From: Rhea pennata
Taxonomy: Eukaryota > Chordata > Aves > Rheiformes > Rheidae
Length of the DNA stretch: 64,000 bases
Direction: 5' to 3'
NCBI RefSeq assembly: GCF_028389875.1
Contig: NC_084665.1
Span: 122,840,602-122,904,601, forward strand
Shown in pieces: positions 1 to 13,000 of this stretch. The notes beneath the pieces were generated by a model. It saw only the letters and a list, made by a program, of their open reading frames with translations, did no database searches and had not been told where the DNA came from. The position numbers and the translations under genes are program-made. Numbering within the stretch: position 1 is the stretch's first letter; every line of letters starts with the position of its first letter.

Positions 1-1232
1 GACCAGAAGGTAATCAGGAGTAGTCAGAATGTATTCATGAAGAGGAAGTCTTGCTTAACCAATCTGATGGCCTTCTGCAAATGAATGATGGACTGGGTAG
101 ATGAGGGAGAGAGCAGTGGATGTTGTCTACCTTGACTTCAGCAAGGCTTTTGAGACTGTCTCCCGTAACATCCTCATAGACAAGCTGCTGAAGGGCTCAC
201 TAGATAAGTGGTCAGTGAGGTGAATTGAAAACCAGCTGAATGGCACAGCTTGGAGAGTTGTGATCAGTGGCATAAAATCCAGTCGGAGGCCAGTCAGTAG
301 TGGTGTCCCCCAGGGAGTCAATACAGAGTCAAGGATTGTTAAACTTACTCATCAGTGACATGGATGAATGGACATAGTGCCTCCTCAGCAAGTTTGTTGA
401 TGACACCAAACTAGGAGGAGTGGCTGATACAGCAGAAGGCTGTCCTGCCATTCAGAGAGACCCTAACAGATTTGAGAGACAGGTAGAAGGGAATCTCATG
501 AAGTTCAACAACGGAAAGTGTAGAGTCCTGTGCCTGGGGAGGAATAACCCCATGCACCAGTACAGGCTGGGGGCTGACCTGCTGGAAAGCAGCTCTGTGG
601 AGAAGAACCTGAGAGTCCTGGTGGACGAGTTAACCATGAGCTAGCAATGTGCCCTGGTGTGCCCCTATGGTATCCTGGGCTGCATTAGGAAGAGCATTGC
701 CAGCAGGTCAGGGGAGATCCTTACCCTCTACTCAGCCCTGGTGAGGCTGCATCTGGAGTCCTGTGTCAGTACAAGAGAGACATGGAGCTACTGGAGCGAG
801 TCCAGCAAATGTCTACTAAGATGATGAGGGGTCTGGAGCATCTCTCACATAAGGAAAGGCTAGGAGAGCTAAGACTGTTTAGCCTGGAGAAGAAAAGTCT
901 GAGGGGGAACCTTATCAATGTGTGTAAGTATCTAAAGGGAGGGTGATGGGGCTAGACTCTTTCCGGTAGTGCCCAGCAATAGGACGAGAGGCAACAGGCA
1001 CAAAATGAAACACAAGCAATTCCATCTGAACATGAGGAAAAACTTTTCTACCGTGAGGGTGATAGAGCACTGGAACATGTTGCCTAGACAGGGTGTGGAG
1101 TCTCCATCCCGGGAGATATTCAAAGCGTCCTGTGTAACGTGCACTAGGTGACACTGCCTGAGCAGGAGGGTTGGACTAGATGATCTCCAGAGGTCCCTTC
1201 TGATCTCCACCATTCTGTGATTCTGTGATAAA
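1..1232 (+). mobile_element. CR1 LINE, 5'-cut by window edge, degenerate
   Basis: This is the 3' part of a non-LTR retrotransposon of the CR1 family, in sense orientation and running in from the left edge. Translated pieces resemble the CR1 reverse transcriptase and its C-terminal extension: a short frame at 420-644 reads through the region following the FADD box, and 969-1151 covers the end of the ORF. The element ends with the diagnostic tail (GTTGGACTAGATGATCTCCAG at about 1169, then ATTCTGTGATTCTGTGA near 1213-1229). Several stops and frame breaks interrupt the coding part, and it differs from the copies at 34.2 and 60.1 kb at many positions, so it looks older than they are. It cannot be active. 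Confidence 0.93.
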
Positions 1233-4200
1233 AAGCTACTTTGCTCAATTTACACAAAAAGTGTTCCAGTAAAACATAATATAGGATTTTGATACTAGAT
1301 TATGGCTTTTAAAGCTTTTCCATCATCCTAATTAGCAAAGGAACTGATGCATCTTCTACAAATAGAAGCGATCCAAATCATTAAGAAGGAAGTAAGTGTA
1401 CCCCAAAAATCTGTTCAAAAGTCAAATCTCACACTTTTAGGATATAAGAAACAAAAAGGAGATATAATTAACAAGGCAGAATAATTATCATAACTCCAAA
1501 TCAAGAAAAACCATAATCCTGATCAACATCTGGTGTCTGCTAAGTGTTGGGTAGAATAAACACAGAGAGGGACAGCTTTTAAACTATCAAATAAAGCCTA
1601 GCAAATTTAGATAACTTGCATTTTTCAAGATGAATTATTCCATGAAACAAGATTTGAACGAACTCTAATACTAGGGGGTTTGGGGGGAGGGAGTGTTGTT
1701 TGTTTCTTTGAGATACCATGGTTTTACAAAGCAGATCAAAAAGTTTTGAGGAAAATTTTAACACAACCTTCACCAAAAAAAATAAAATAAAAAAAAAATA
1801 AAAAACTAACAGCATTATGTAACTCAGAAGCAGGAGTTACTTAGTATAAGAATGCCTGAGCAGTACAAATTTGTAATTTGTACCATAGGAATCACAGAAA
1901 CTGAGCTACAACCAAGTGCTACCAAAAGGTTCCTCTGTGAACGTTACTAAGGCAGAAATGCTTTAATGTGACTGAAATGAACACACAAGGAATAGAATAT
2001 TACAATCAAAGACATGAACCATTTATAAGTGTCAGAATAATTTGTGGAAGCAGATGAATTTACTAAGAGATAAATTGTAGTTGGAAACAAAAGAGGGCCA
2101 CAGACCCAGCACAACCTTCTAGTAAGAATTAGTAGAGTTCATTATTAAAAAAAAATTAACACAGCTAAAACAATAACTATCAACTATGTTAATTAAGAAA
2201 ATAACTTTCTGCCCTTTCATGATGTGTAATAGCTCTTAAAAATAATACAATTATAACTAATTTTATTTCAAGTAAAAGACAAAAGCTAAAAGAATACATT
2301 AGCACCAAAGTGTATTATTATTTTTCTAAGGGAGTATTATTATTTTTTTCTTTAATTTGTTCAATGACATCTAATCCTCTGAATTTCCATAATAAAGTAG
2401 CCAAGTCTCAGTGCCAACTGGTTCTCAATTCAAATTATTGAGTGTAATTTTTATTCTAAACCACCCCTGCACTCCATATACGTTTGGCATCCACTCACTT
2501 TGAGAGTATAACAAGAACAAAAAAAAAAAAAAAAGAAAGAAAGAGGAAACCAAGGTTATAGAAACAGCTAGTTATAAAAAAATGAGTAACTTCACAGCAT
2601 TTTTTTGTGCACAATAGGAATACCCAACACGTATAATCTTTGTAATGAGGTTGTGTTAGCATCATATATCACTTCTCCTTACCAAAGTGTGACAGGAAAA
2701 GGAGAAGACTCCATTGCACCAGCTGAGAGCTCAAGGAGCTGCAGGTAAGAAGAATCTGGTGCTAAACATCAAATAGTTTTGTAGAGTATGTCTTGCAAAC
2801 ATGGGCCACGAAAGGCATAGGCCACCAAAGGGAACACACGCATTGCCTTGTCCTTCTACACCCATCCTGGCTGCTACGCTCATGATGAGTCCAACACATT
2901 TGCTGCCAAGCACCGCTACACCATTTAACTATCTGCTTTCCTGTGCTCATTTTTCACATATTTGATAATGTCTCTCAAAACTAGTTTTAGCTGGTGACAT
3001 GCATCCTCAGCCAGGTATTTCTCCAGCAGTCTGACTAGCTGTTGTATTTAGGAAAGTAAATAACCAGAATACTTCTCCCAGAATGACCACTAAGCAGCGC
3101 CTCTTTTTTAATGTAGTGAGATCTACTGTCAGTAGGAGAGATTTCTTCAACAAAAAACATCATGATTTAATCTCAGCTTATATTTAAAAAACCTGAAGAC
3201 TCATGATTTGAATCTATCTCTTCTTTTTAATACGTAACCTCTTTAATCACCAGACTGTTGGTTAGTCTAGGATAGATTCTCTTGCTCACTCTTAGTGAAA
3301 GGAACAGTCACTTTGAATAATTATTCACCAGCTTAAAAGTTCAAACTAAGATTTCCTACATTTCAGGTGATCTGTGTGTTCCACCACACAAGACGGTAGC
3401 TTCTTTTGTGCTAATTAGGAAAGAAAATGGTAAAATGGAAATATCTCATATTTCTCCCACAATAGAGGCTGGAAAAGCTTTTGGAACGTCAACTTTTGGG
3501 GTTGATACTGGGAAAATATTTTTCTGGCCAGCTGTCACTGAAGATCTGCCTAGCTAATACAACGCAACATCACATAGCAATAACGCAACGGGATGAGTAG
3601 AGGAAAAGCTACAATCACACGTGTAGCTACATAATGTGGCTCCATCTCCGGCTGAACATCCTACTGAGAGGCAGAATATAAATTCAGGGGTTAAAGTCCC
3701 AGCTAGGTGCTTCTACTTTCTTTTGATCTTGCAAGTATGCAGTAAGACTTATTATTCTGTTTTGATGACAATGTAATAATCATTATAAAAAAGTAGAGCA
3801 ACAATCGACTCACGTGTTTACGTGGGTGTCTGTACCTACCTTTACAATAACAAGCAGGACACACCTACAGCAGTGGATCTGTAGAGCAGAACAGTTGTTT
3901 CTGAGGACCTCGCATCCACTCTACACACATTTTACTTTGGAGCAGCTCTAGTTTGCTCCCCTGGACCAAATGCTGATTCGAACCTTGAGCATATCTTCCA
4001 GGTTTCTCTCTTCTGAAGAGAATCTGGCTCCTGGACTGAGACCATTCCCTGATGCAAACCAAGGAGTGGTGAGTACAGACGGCTGGGAGAGTCGCTTCAA
4101 AAACACACTCCTACTAATGGCAAAAACATGAATGCAGACAGAGCCTTAGTGGTTGGGAGCCCACCTCTAGTGGCCTGATCATCAGAAACCAGTGACTGGC

Positions 4201-4914
4201 CCTCCTCTACGTCATCCACTATATGAGTCATGATCTGGGCTATTTTCTATTTGGAGTTTCCTCTAAATTAAAATAAAATTCATTTTTCCTGAGTTGCGCA
4301 TTTTTTGAAAGCTAGCCTTCTAAGTGTTCTCAACGAAAAAAAAATAACAGCAAATACAAGCAAATAAAGTGAAAAATAAGGAAAAAAATATCTCCAGACT
4401 TTTTTTTTAATAATAAAGTCCTTTATTCTGATTAATAAGCATATATCAAAAACCAGATAAGATATATCAAAAACAAGCACTGGCAAATAAATCAGTTCTC
4501 CAAGACTATTTTCTTCTTGCTCCCTTGCAAGGACAAAGGCTACCACTTTGCAGCAGGTCTCTGATAACCAAAGTGTGGGAACAGAGCATCACGCCACAGC
4601 CTGCTGATCTAGCTCATCTACAGGCCGTCTTTCCAGCACATCCAGTGCTGAAAAGCCCCTAGTGCCCATGAAAACAGATTTAAAGCCAGAACAAAAGACA
4701 CCAATGCTCTGCTTCCTATCAGAAATGGACTTGTGCTTACTCCTGTGCAGCAGACATTCATATTTAATTAATACAAACAATTCCACTTTTAAATAATATA
4801 TTCTTTAAAATGGAACTATTCCACTATAGCTAACCTCAAGAGATCCAAAATCCTGACTCAGGCTCCATAAAACAGCAATATCAGGCCTCAAAATTTCCCA
4901 GACTAGAAAGAAGG
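1233..4914. other. AT-rich intergenic stretch, no gene seen
   Basis: No exon with recognisable protein similarity and splice sites was found on either strand. The open frames here are short and of low-complexity or random composition. Poly-A-rich tracts occur near 1775-1806 and 2520-2534. Confidence 0.6.
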
Positions 4915-5460
4915 TTGGGGCTTTTTCGTTTGGTTTTAATTAACGCTATTTCTCCAACCCTGCATTGGTTTTGCTCCCCGCTGCTTTCCACAGCTCTCAT
5001 GGGGGCTTTTCAGCATGTCCTCCATGGTTTGGCAGGCCTCTTCTCCCGCTGCGCCGAGGAAGGCAGCTGCAGCAGCTTCAGGCTACTCGTGCAATCTATC
5101 CAGGCTGCTTTTCTGGCCGTGGAAACTTCACCTCCCACTACGACCCTGACAGTGCCCACTTTTTCCATGCTTGCCCTCAGGTTTTCAAGTCTTCTGATGA
5201 TAGTCTCTCCTGCAGCCTCCAGTCTCCTGAGGGAGCTGAAAGGCCAAGAGGATCGAGCTCAGGACAGTCCCCAGGAACCACAGAGCCTCATCTCTTCTTC
5301 TGCTCGATGTGCAACTTTCGACAAACGGCTCAATCTCTTTCCCCAAAGGGGAAATCGACTGAATTTGCATCTACGGCAGAGGTGAGCCAGTGGGCTAATG
5401 GGGGCAGCTGTAATGGCACAGAAGTTGGCAGTATGAGAAAGAATAATGCATTCTGCTAAT
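4915..5460. other. GC-richer block with overlapping open frames, unrecognised
   Basis: Two plus-strand frames of 156 and 164 codons overlap here. The minus strand also reads as protein-like in two successive frames: about 5370-5185 gives a stretch containing EIEPFVESCTSSRRRDEALW, and another minus frame just downstream contains RRLENLRASMEKVGTVRVVV. The long frames on both strands mainly reflect the higher GC content. The amphipathic Arg/Glu-rich minus-strand pieces could be a frameshifted remnant of a coding exon. No family was recognised, no start or splice signal stands out, and the strand is uncertain. Confidence 0.3.
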
Positions 5461-6283
5461 ATGGAAAATCATTATAAAGCACAGACTGTCCTAACAGATT
5501 CAAAGGCACACAACACTGTTTTGAAGTAACAATCAGCTTATTAGTTCTAGAAAGAATAAACTGTGATTTTGCAGGTGATGACCTACATAGAGACCTGAAG
5601 CTGTGAGTGAAGCATGTATTTTTCCTTTTTCCCCAGGACAACACCTTTGAAAGAGAGCTGAATGATGTCTGTACAATAAGCAGATCCAAATGAAAATTTG
5701 AGACTCAGCTCTCAGCTGTCTGTTACATTTTCAAATTTTGACGTGCAAAATCAAAAGCGCTGTGTTTTCAAAGGGCTGTATTTACACTGTTACTCCTCAA
5801 TATCCAAAGCATATATAAGCGCATTCACAAGTCTGTGGCCATCTGAAATTTGTGATTTATTTGTATGGAGAGGCGGACTCAACAAAGCAACCAGTAATGC
5901 TCTCTGCGACGTAATCCCTGCTGATATCCCGGGCAGCAGCCAGAACCTGTGTTTGTATCCAGTGAGCAAGGTGTGAGGGCATCCAAATTGCAGAAAACGT
6001 CTCTGTCCTGAGAATAGCACCATATTTGAACAAGGTAGGCATGGCAGCAGCCTTCACAACAGTCATCTCTGATTTGGAAAGTAAGTCTGTAGCTGCTCAC
6101 TCGTGCTGTTTATATAACCACCTATTTGCAGTTTCCAAGAAGTCAGTGCCACTGCACTCGATGAGACGTTTGGAGTATTTAGCACTAAGTAGTTCCACGA
6201 AATGTTAGTGAAGGGTAACTGGGACTTTACACCCTTCAGGAGACAGACCCTGAGAAACAAAACTGTGACATATGATCATTGCA
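5461..6283. other. Intergenic, nothing identified
   Basis: Only short overlapping open frames on both strands, without recognisable motifs or splice-site context. Confidence 0.5.
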
Positions 6284-6450
6284 AGCCCTGTGACTGCAAG
6301 AGGCTGGAAAGGACCTCAAGCAAACAGCTAGTTCTTACTTGATTTCAAGGCAGGCTGAACTCTAATTATGTCATTATAGATGACTGTCTAGTCTGTTCTT
6401 TAAAACATTTAACAATGGAAATTTAATGGCCTCTCTAGGTGAATTTTTCC
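6284..6450 (-). mobile_element. Old CR1 3' fragment, antisense
   Basis: Read on the plus strand, this matches the reverse complement of a CR1 tail. It has AGGCTGGAAAGGACCTCAAG near 6300, then the block corresponding to 'TTAAAAAC..TGGAGATTCC..ACCTCCCTAGG' in CR1 antisense form (here TTTAAAACATTTAACAATGG and GGCCTCTCTAGG at 6400-6440). It is strongly diverged, so it is an ancient copy inserted in the minus orientation. Limits are approximate. Confidence 0.65.
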
Positions 6451-7190
6451 AAAGGTAAATTAAAATTGTCAAAGAAAATAACTTTGAACCAGTCATATCT
6501 TAAACAAATCATATCCTTAGATCAGAGAGAGACTCTCTTTCCCAGAAGACCTCTTAATTTCTAATACAGGCAGATCCTTTGGGAAATAAAATACTAGCGA
6601 TTAAGTTCATTATTTTAAGAGTGCAGTTAAGGCAAATTCAATAGTCTGCTGAATTCAGCTTTGCTAAAAGACTTATTAATGCAAAACAAAGTAGGAGCAG
6701 TTGCTGCGTTGTGCACAAGAAAGAATGTTTCAAGTGTCCTCAACAGGTAAAATACATTACAAAGAAGTGCACTTTTATGGTGACAAGTGTCATTACTTTG
6801 GCAAGAATCAGGCACATTAAAAGTGCTTTTTAGGGACTCCAAAAAGACAGAAAAGTCATCAGGATCTTATTTTATGAAATATAAATGTATAAATATATAT
6901 TGCAAGAGATATAGTTGGGGGAAGGAGAGGAGAGAGTGTTAACAGGAATCCACTTCGTACGAATCTGATCAAATTCAATTATTATTTTGCCAGAAAAGCA
7001 AAGAATGTTTAAGAAACACTGAGAGAAATTTCATTTGGGAACAAAAATTAAAGCAAAGAACTCCATAAATCTTTGAAAAGTAATAATACAGATTTCCTTC
7101 TGCTTAGCTTTTAGTACATGAAAACCAACCAAACCAGAAAGCATCGTGTACACCAACACCACAGCAACACACAACCCTGCACCCTGAGCC
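6451..7190. other. Intergenic, nothing identified
   Basis: AT-rich sequence with no supported gene. It leads into the coding-like remnant that begins at 7191. Confidence 0.5.
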
Positions 7191-7683
7191 ATGTCCTGTT
7201 TGGAGGACATTCCCAGTCACCTCACCTGGTCAGCAGCTCTGCTGCTGCCACTGATAAAGCATAGTCACAGCTTGTCCAAGAAGATGGACACATTTTACCA
7301 GGGGGCCTACTTGGATTAGAAGATTCATCCCCAGATTCAGGTCCTCACTGTGAAATTCCTTGACACCTTCGAGGACCAATACAAGAACCAGATCTTGCTT
7401 CCGTGGTGCAGCATATTAGGAGCAAAAGCAGTATATTCCCAGTGTAACCCAGCATACATCCACATTTGAGTTCCCTCTGCTGATGGTTTTCAGGGCATTT
7501 ACTCCTACTCTTTCCTGGGACAGGCAGGAGTACATTTTCTTGCAGTGCCAAGCCTGCAATAAAGTTCCTGGGAATCCCTGTGGTGAGCAGACCTTCAGCC
7601 ACGAGATCTGGCTGCGGCTAAGTGATGCTGACTTACACAAGCTGAAGATCCATCTCTACCTCTCTTCAAATCTTGCAAAGTGA
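7191..7683 (+). pseudogene. Broken coding-like remnant (zinc-ribbon-like end), origin unresolved
   Basis: A plus-strand reading starts with ATG at 7191 and gives protein-like sequence (pieces such as VLTVKFLDTFEDQYKNQILL). It is interrupted by TAG at 7317-7319 and TGA at 7467-7469. Near 7525-7531 the plausible frame shifts by one base, from SYSFLGQAG to EYIFLQCQACNKVPGNPCGE, and then stays open to a TGA at 7681-7683. The Cys-x2-Cys-x6-Cys spacing in the last part resembles half of a zinc ribbon. The sequence is continuous with no splice signals, which would fit a retrocopy, but no poly-A tail was seen. A weak impression is the C-terminal region of a shieldin-type protein (SHLD2/FAM35A). That is inference from memory and could be wrong. 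The two stops and one frame break mean it is not functional as a protein. Confidence 0.45.
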
Positions 7684-7689
7684 ATCTGT

Positions 7690-9573
7690 TTAGGCGTGAG
7701 CCCGAACAAAGTAAAGGAAAACAGAGCAGACATGTCACAGAATCTGAAAAGGCTGCAAAGAATCAGAATCGGAAAACTTCTGCAGTAGCTGCAGCACAGA
7801 GGCAATAAAGCAGGTTTTGAACTGCTTTCCTGGTGTTGCCTTGGGAAGAAAAAAGTGCTTGACACTCAGATTGCTGGAGCTGCCTAATCAGCAGAGATGG
7901 GCTAGACAAAAAGGAAAAGTAGACATAACCAAAGCATGTTTCAGAGAGGATAAAAATGAAGCTCAGTAACCCAGCAAGCACAATTTCAACTCAGTAAATG
8001 GAGCTTGTCAGAAAACAGTACCAATCGTACTACTACAGGAGAACATACAACGGGGAAAGGCTACAAACACCAGACAAACCAAAGCAGCACAGAAAGGCAA
8101 TCCCGGTTCACAAGATACATCGCCTGCAGTTTGTCTGAAGATGACTGCGACTAGCTCCTGAAACATTTTTAGGTGGAGTTTTCCCATTTCGGAGCCTTGC
8201 CTGTCCCTGCCCACCCTGCACAGCTATCCATCTGCCCATTAACCGAGCGTCCTGGTGACGAGCAAAAGTCTAATCCTAACACAAGGAGAGAAAAACGGCT
8301 TCCTGGCTGACCAGCCTGTGCAATCTCATTGATTCTGTTCTTGTGAAAGAGAATAAGACCTTATAACAGAGCTGGAGTATATACTTACAGAACTGTTTTC
8401 CAGCTGATAAACCTGATTAGAGTGATTTAGTAATTTGCATGCAGTCGTACAGCGAGGCAGTGGCTGGGGATGTAACTTGGGAATGTCACGTCCCTGCCCA
8501 CGATCTCCTTGCCGGATCTCTCACCTCTTATCACAGGCTAAAATTGATATGAAAATTGTCCTTTTTTTCTTGCCTTTTTATTACTGGGCCAATTTCTGTG
8601 CAAAAAGGTGCAAGGAGACAGTACCTTCGTCCAATTCAGCAAAGAAACACTGTCCAGTCATTTCCTAACTGCATGCAAACACTGAGATTCTCTGATACGT
8701 GACTCCCATAAGAGTGCTTAACTGTTAATTTGCCATTAAAAATAGCTCAGAAGTCCAATAAACACAAAGAGCTGATTTCTCTTTGGTGAAAAGTGCCACT
8801 GTGATGACTTACAATTTTGCACCTTCTGGCAATTACTTTCTCCCTAGGAGCAGCAAGCAGAGAGCTGTGAGAAACGGACACGAACACACAATTTCAGGAA
8901 ATACTCTTTCTGTAAAAAATGGTTTGGGGACATTAGTTTTAATTTCTGACTTTGAAATCAACCAACCAATATGTTTCTGATGTTACCCAGTGACAAATCG
9001 ATCATTTGTCACTCCCAAATTAATTTTTTAATAAAGGTAATGCCAGATCTTTATACACCTCCAGAAATACAGAAGGAAATACTCTTCCAGAAAGACCAGT
9101 ATTTATTAAAATTCCATAATGCTTCCCAGTCATATTACACCATAAAATTGTCTCTGGTTATATCACACATGCTTAGTGACCACAACACTATCAGAAGGAG
9201 TGGAGGGGAAAAAGAAGAAAAGAGACTCGGCAACCACTAAATATCAACACTTTCAGAACACTGTTCTGACTTTCTTAGATACATTTAAGGCTGCTAGGTC
9301 CTAAAATCTTTATGTGTATGATGAAACAGCTTATTCTTCCAGGAAGAAGGAAAAAGGTGGTATGATAATTGAGAGAATTGTATACGAAACTAAGTATTAG
9401 TTAAGGCAACCTGAATACGAACCTAAATTAATAAAATAGTGAATATACAGAGGAAAACCACCTAACTGTGCACATACAAATGCATTTTTGCACTTACCTT
9501 TTGTGTGTACATACCCACACTTGCAGCATTTAATTTTTTTCCTAACAAGAACAACAGGAGAAGCAGGACTTAC
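7690..9573. other. Intergenic or intronic, nothing identified
   Basis: No exon recognised on either strand. If the candidate minus-strand first exon at 9574 is real, this stretch would be the beginning of its first intron. Confidence 0.5.
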
Positions 9574-9780
9574 CTTGGTCTCAAACTCTGTGTAGAGCAT
9601 TCCCCCTATAGCTTCATTGCTGCTTTTATTTTAATGTCCAGCTCGAAACAATCTTCAAAAACCGTAAATCCAAAGCTCATCTGATGCCTCAGTTTTTAGA
9701 ATTCAAGAGGCAGAGGGGGAAACGCACGCTGCAAAGACGAGCTCTCTTTTTCCTCCCCTTGCTGAGTTCGGTAGCCGGCT
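9574..9780 (-). other. Candidate minus-strand first exon with a GTAAGT donor
   Basis: On the minus strand an ATG at 9600-9598 opens the nine-codon reading MLYTEFETK. It runs straight into AAG|GTAAGT, a near-perfect splice donor with the junction after 9574. Upstream on the same strand (9700-10050) is a CpG-dense segment, which is how a promoter and 5' UTR would look. The right limit given here is arbitrary. No protein family begins this way to my knowledge and no partner exon was identified further left, so it may equally be a chance donor or part of a noncoding RNA. Confidence 0.25.
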
Positions 9781-10050
9781 CTGGATGTTGTGCTGCTCGT
9801 TCCTCCCTCTCTCACACTTTCACGCGGTGCTGCTGAACATCCTCAACTCCACCGAAAGAAATCACTTTCTAGAGCACTCAGCCCCCGTGTCCTCCCCAAG
9901 CTGCTTGCCAAAGGAGCAGTGACATCTCGGAGAGCACCCCCGGGAGCCAGCCACCGGCTGGGAAGGGGTGTAAGGCAGACCTGCAGGAGCCGGCCAAAAT
10001 CCGTCCAACCACATGTCACATGCTGCTGGATCCCTCCTGTGCGTTTCGGA
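9700..10050. promoter_or_regulatory. CpG-enriched segment, possible promoter
   Basis: CpG dinucleotides are clearly denser here (for example CGCACGC, GTTCGGTAGCCGGC, TTTCACGCGG, CACCGGC) than in the surrounding AT-rich DNA. A 116-codon plus-strand frame at 9790-10140 overlaps it but has no recognisable domain. Direction and activity are unknown. The donor-bearing candidate exon on the left suggests minus-strand transcription. Confidence 0.3.
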
Positions 10051-13000
10051 GAGCACAGCTGTAATCCTGTTTATTACCCATGTCTCAAAACTCAGAATGC
10101 TTTTAGACTTGAAGGATTACATGTTTTTTTTTCTCATTAAGTTCATCTCTGGCAAGAGAGGAAAGAAATCTGTAATCCTAAAAGGTCCTTTACAGATTTA
10201 ATAAAAGCATCTTTTGGTATTCTGTTTCACAAATGCATTCACTGTTTCACTAATGTTCTCCTAACCCCCGGTCATTTGTAAAACTGTAGAGGATAGTAAG
10301 AAGCCATGTGTGTAAATCATCACTGTCCTGAAGCCAGTACCTTTTTATATCAGCTGAAGACCTGACTTTCAAGGACCACCACAATAAAATAAAATTGGAT
10401 GTCTGCAAAAGAAATTTACAAAAATGAAAGATAGAAATCAACCCCATATTTTTCCACACCAAGGAAGATTTCTGAGTCCTTATGGCTCTGCTCCACAGAT
10501 TCAGTTTGCTTTTATCAACGGTCTGCTCAAGAAGCAGTTTCCTGGGTATTGCAGCAAAATGAAAGTTATCCTGGATATGGAAAGACTATGGATTGCAGAG
10601 AACATTTTCTGTTATCCTATAACCATAGACTAACCCTGCCACCTTTCTACTAGAGGCTAGAAATTAAGAAGCTGAAGAAGTCACTGATGAATTTTTCACA
10701 AATAACTAGCTCACATGATGCTTTAATACTTTATACCAAAACACGTTTTATTTGCTTTATTTTAAAAAAGAATCACCATAAGCTTCATTAGTGTCTGTCT
10801 GCTCTTACCTAGACATGATAGAATTGCAGCCTGTAATTAAAAGATCGAAAAAGGGGGAAAGGGAGGAAAATAATGTTAAGACAGGAACAAGCAAATTTCT
10901 AAAATTTCTGATTTTAGAAAACAGGATAGGGCAGCTGACATCGTTCTAAGCCAGGGGCAGAGTCTTACAGTAAGTCTGGCTATCACTCTCTGATGGTTAC
11001 ATAAAAAGAAAAGCAACATGTTTTTGCCTTTCTCTAGTCTAGGGACAGGAAAGCATATGCTAAAAGCATAATTTGCTTTAGAGAAGCCCAGTTTCAGACC
11101 GGATCCAGCTAGTCCATCTAGTCTGCAGCCTTGCCACCTTTTATCTATCCCTACACATACACAAGTCCTTCGTCCTATAAGCACAACATATAAAACGAGA
11201 GATTAGGCATCTCCGCAGTGACCTTCTGATCGACCCCAAAGTGGCTTTCAGACTATAGCATCAAGAACCTTGGATGTAAGTGACTTCAGGACAGTCCACT
11301 AAAGAATTAACACAAACATAGTGCTTTATACTAAACTGACCTGAAACTGTTTTGCAGAAAATGCTCCTTGTTAATATCATCTTTTATTTACTGGGTGAAA
11401 AAACAAGGCAGAGAAAGGTGAAAAGGACACGTTTCAGAAACGACAATTCACTTTAGGTAAGATTTTCAGTCTTCCAAATCGGCAGTTTGGTGCCAAAATG
11501 GCCCTAGATGCCAGGAAAGCTCTTGAGGTGTGAAGGTCCAACTCCTCCAAAACCACTCCTGCTCCACCACCCTGCAAGTCTCAAATTAAAGAGACCAAGT
11601 TAGCAGGCTGCTTTGCAGGGGCTAAGTCCTGAAAACAGATGCTATGTAGTAGCTTCTCCCACCCCCCCCCCCCTTAACTTTTTTCTCACACACATGGAGA
11701 AGAAAGAGAAATAGCTGTAGTTACTAAGGTTTAAAGAGATCAGTATTACATGGAAATGTCAAGATTGTAAAGAACAAAGAAGAATAGGTGAAAAGGAGGA
11801 AAGGGGAAAAATGGGTGCAATTTATAACATCACTGAGCACCTTTGGCATCCGGAGACAACAGGAGCATGGTTCTCCTCCAAAGCAGTACCAAAACTACTG
11901 CTCTTTAGGACTGCCACTGAAATTTCTGACCTATAGCATCAATTGTTAAGGACAATTTTGACATCTGCTATGGAGCCAAACACCTGCAGATATAAAGCAT
12001 AAATTGAAGTTGTTCCAGAGCATGTCACTCATCTCCAGGAAGGATTTTGCTATATTGCTTTGCAAAAATCACTGCAAACAGCTCATGAGAGGCAGCAGTG
12101 GAAGAGAAGTGAGTTTATTGCTCAATTTATTGTGAGTGGTGTTGGTGATATGGTGCTGCTAGCAACAGATTATTCACCTCAAGTCTTCATCTTAGTCTGA
12201 GGATTTGTCTCAACTAGTCTTGAGTTGCTTTGTGTGCAGCAGGCAGGCGACTAAACTCTAATAACAAAAACTAACGGTCAGATTTTTTTTTAATCTACAG
12301 TTCTTATTCAGTAGCCTTAAACCTTGGATATTTTCATATTTAGTAAGATTTAGCCATAGCATGTATAGCAGAAGCCCAGTAAACAACCACAAGTGAGCAA
12401 AAATCCTAGTATAGCATAGAATCACAGACCAATGGGAAAGAAGCACTGGGAAAAAACAGTATAAAAATATCATCAAACAAAGCCCAAAACCAAGGAGGAT
12501 CAGAAGAGGAAGAAGCCGTTGTCATCAACATCAGTGTTCACCCAGTGGCAACTTGGGGCACTACTACTTGCCATGGCAGCCCCTGGTGAGAAGACCACTG
12601 GCCAAGTGCCTGCAGCAATCCACAGAGTGAGACAGTAGCTTGGAGAAGAGGGGCAGCAACAGAAATAATGTTGTTATTACTATTAATTATACAAGTAATT
12701 TCACACCTTTTATTTTAATTAAACAATTTGGATTATGGAGATGTGGGTTTCATTTTAGTTGGATAGGTAACAGCTTTTTCCTTATTTTAACAGGACTAGT
12801 AATTAGTTCCTTGATGTGCATATAAGGTGTGCTCCCCTTCTGTCCATAGTAAGATCTTGAGCATACCAGGACAGGCTTAGCAGGTGGCACCAACAAAAAA
12901 GCTGAGAACTCTTTGAAGAAGTAGTTTAGGTGTGTGGAGGCACAGGGAAGGTGCGACACTTAAAAATTCAAACTGTGGAACTTTTTTCAAGAACTTTGGG

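Noticed and set aside
11080..11165. CTAGTCCATCTAGTC-containing segment as a further antisense CR1 tail.
   Set aside because: Only one short motif agrees. The other blocks of a CR1 tail are absent.
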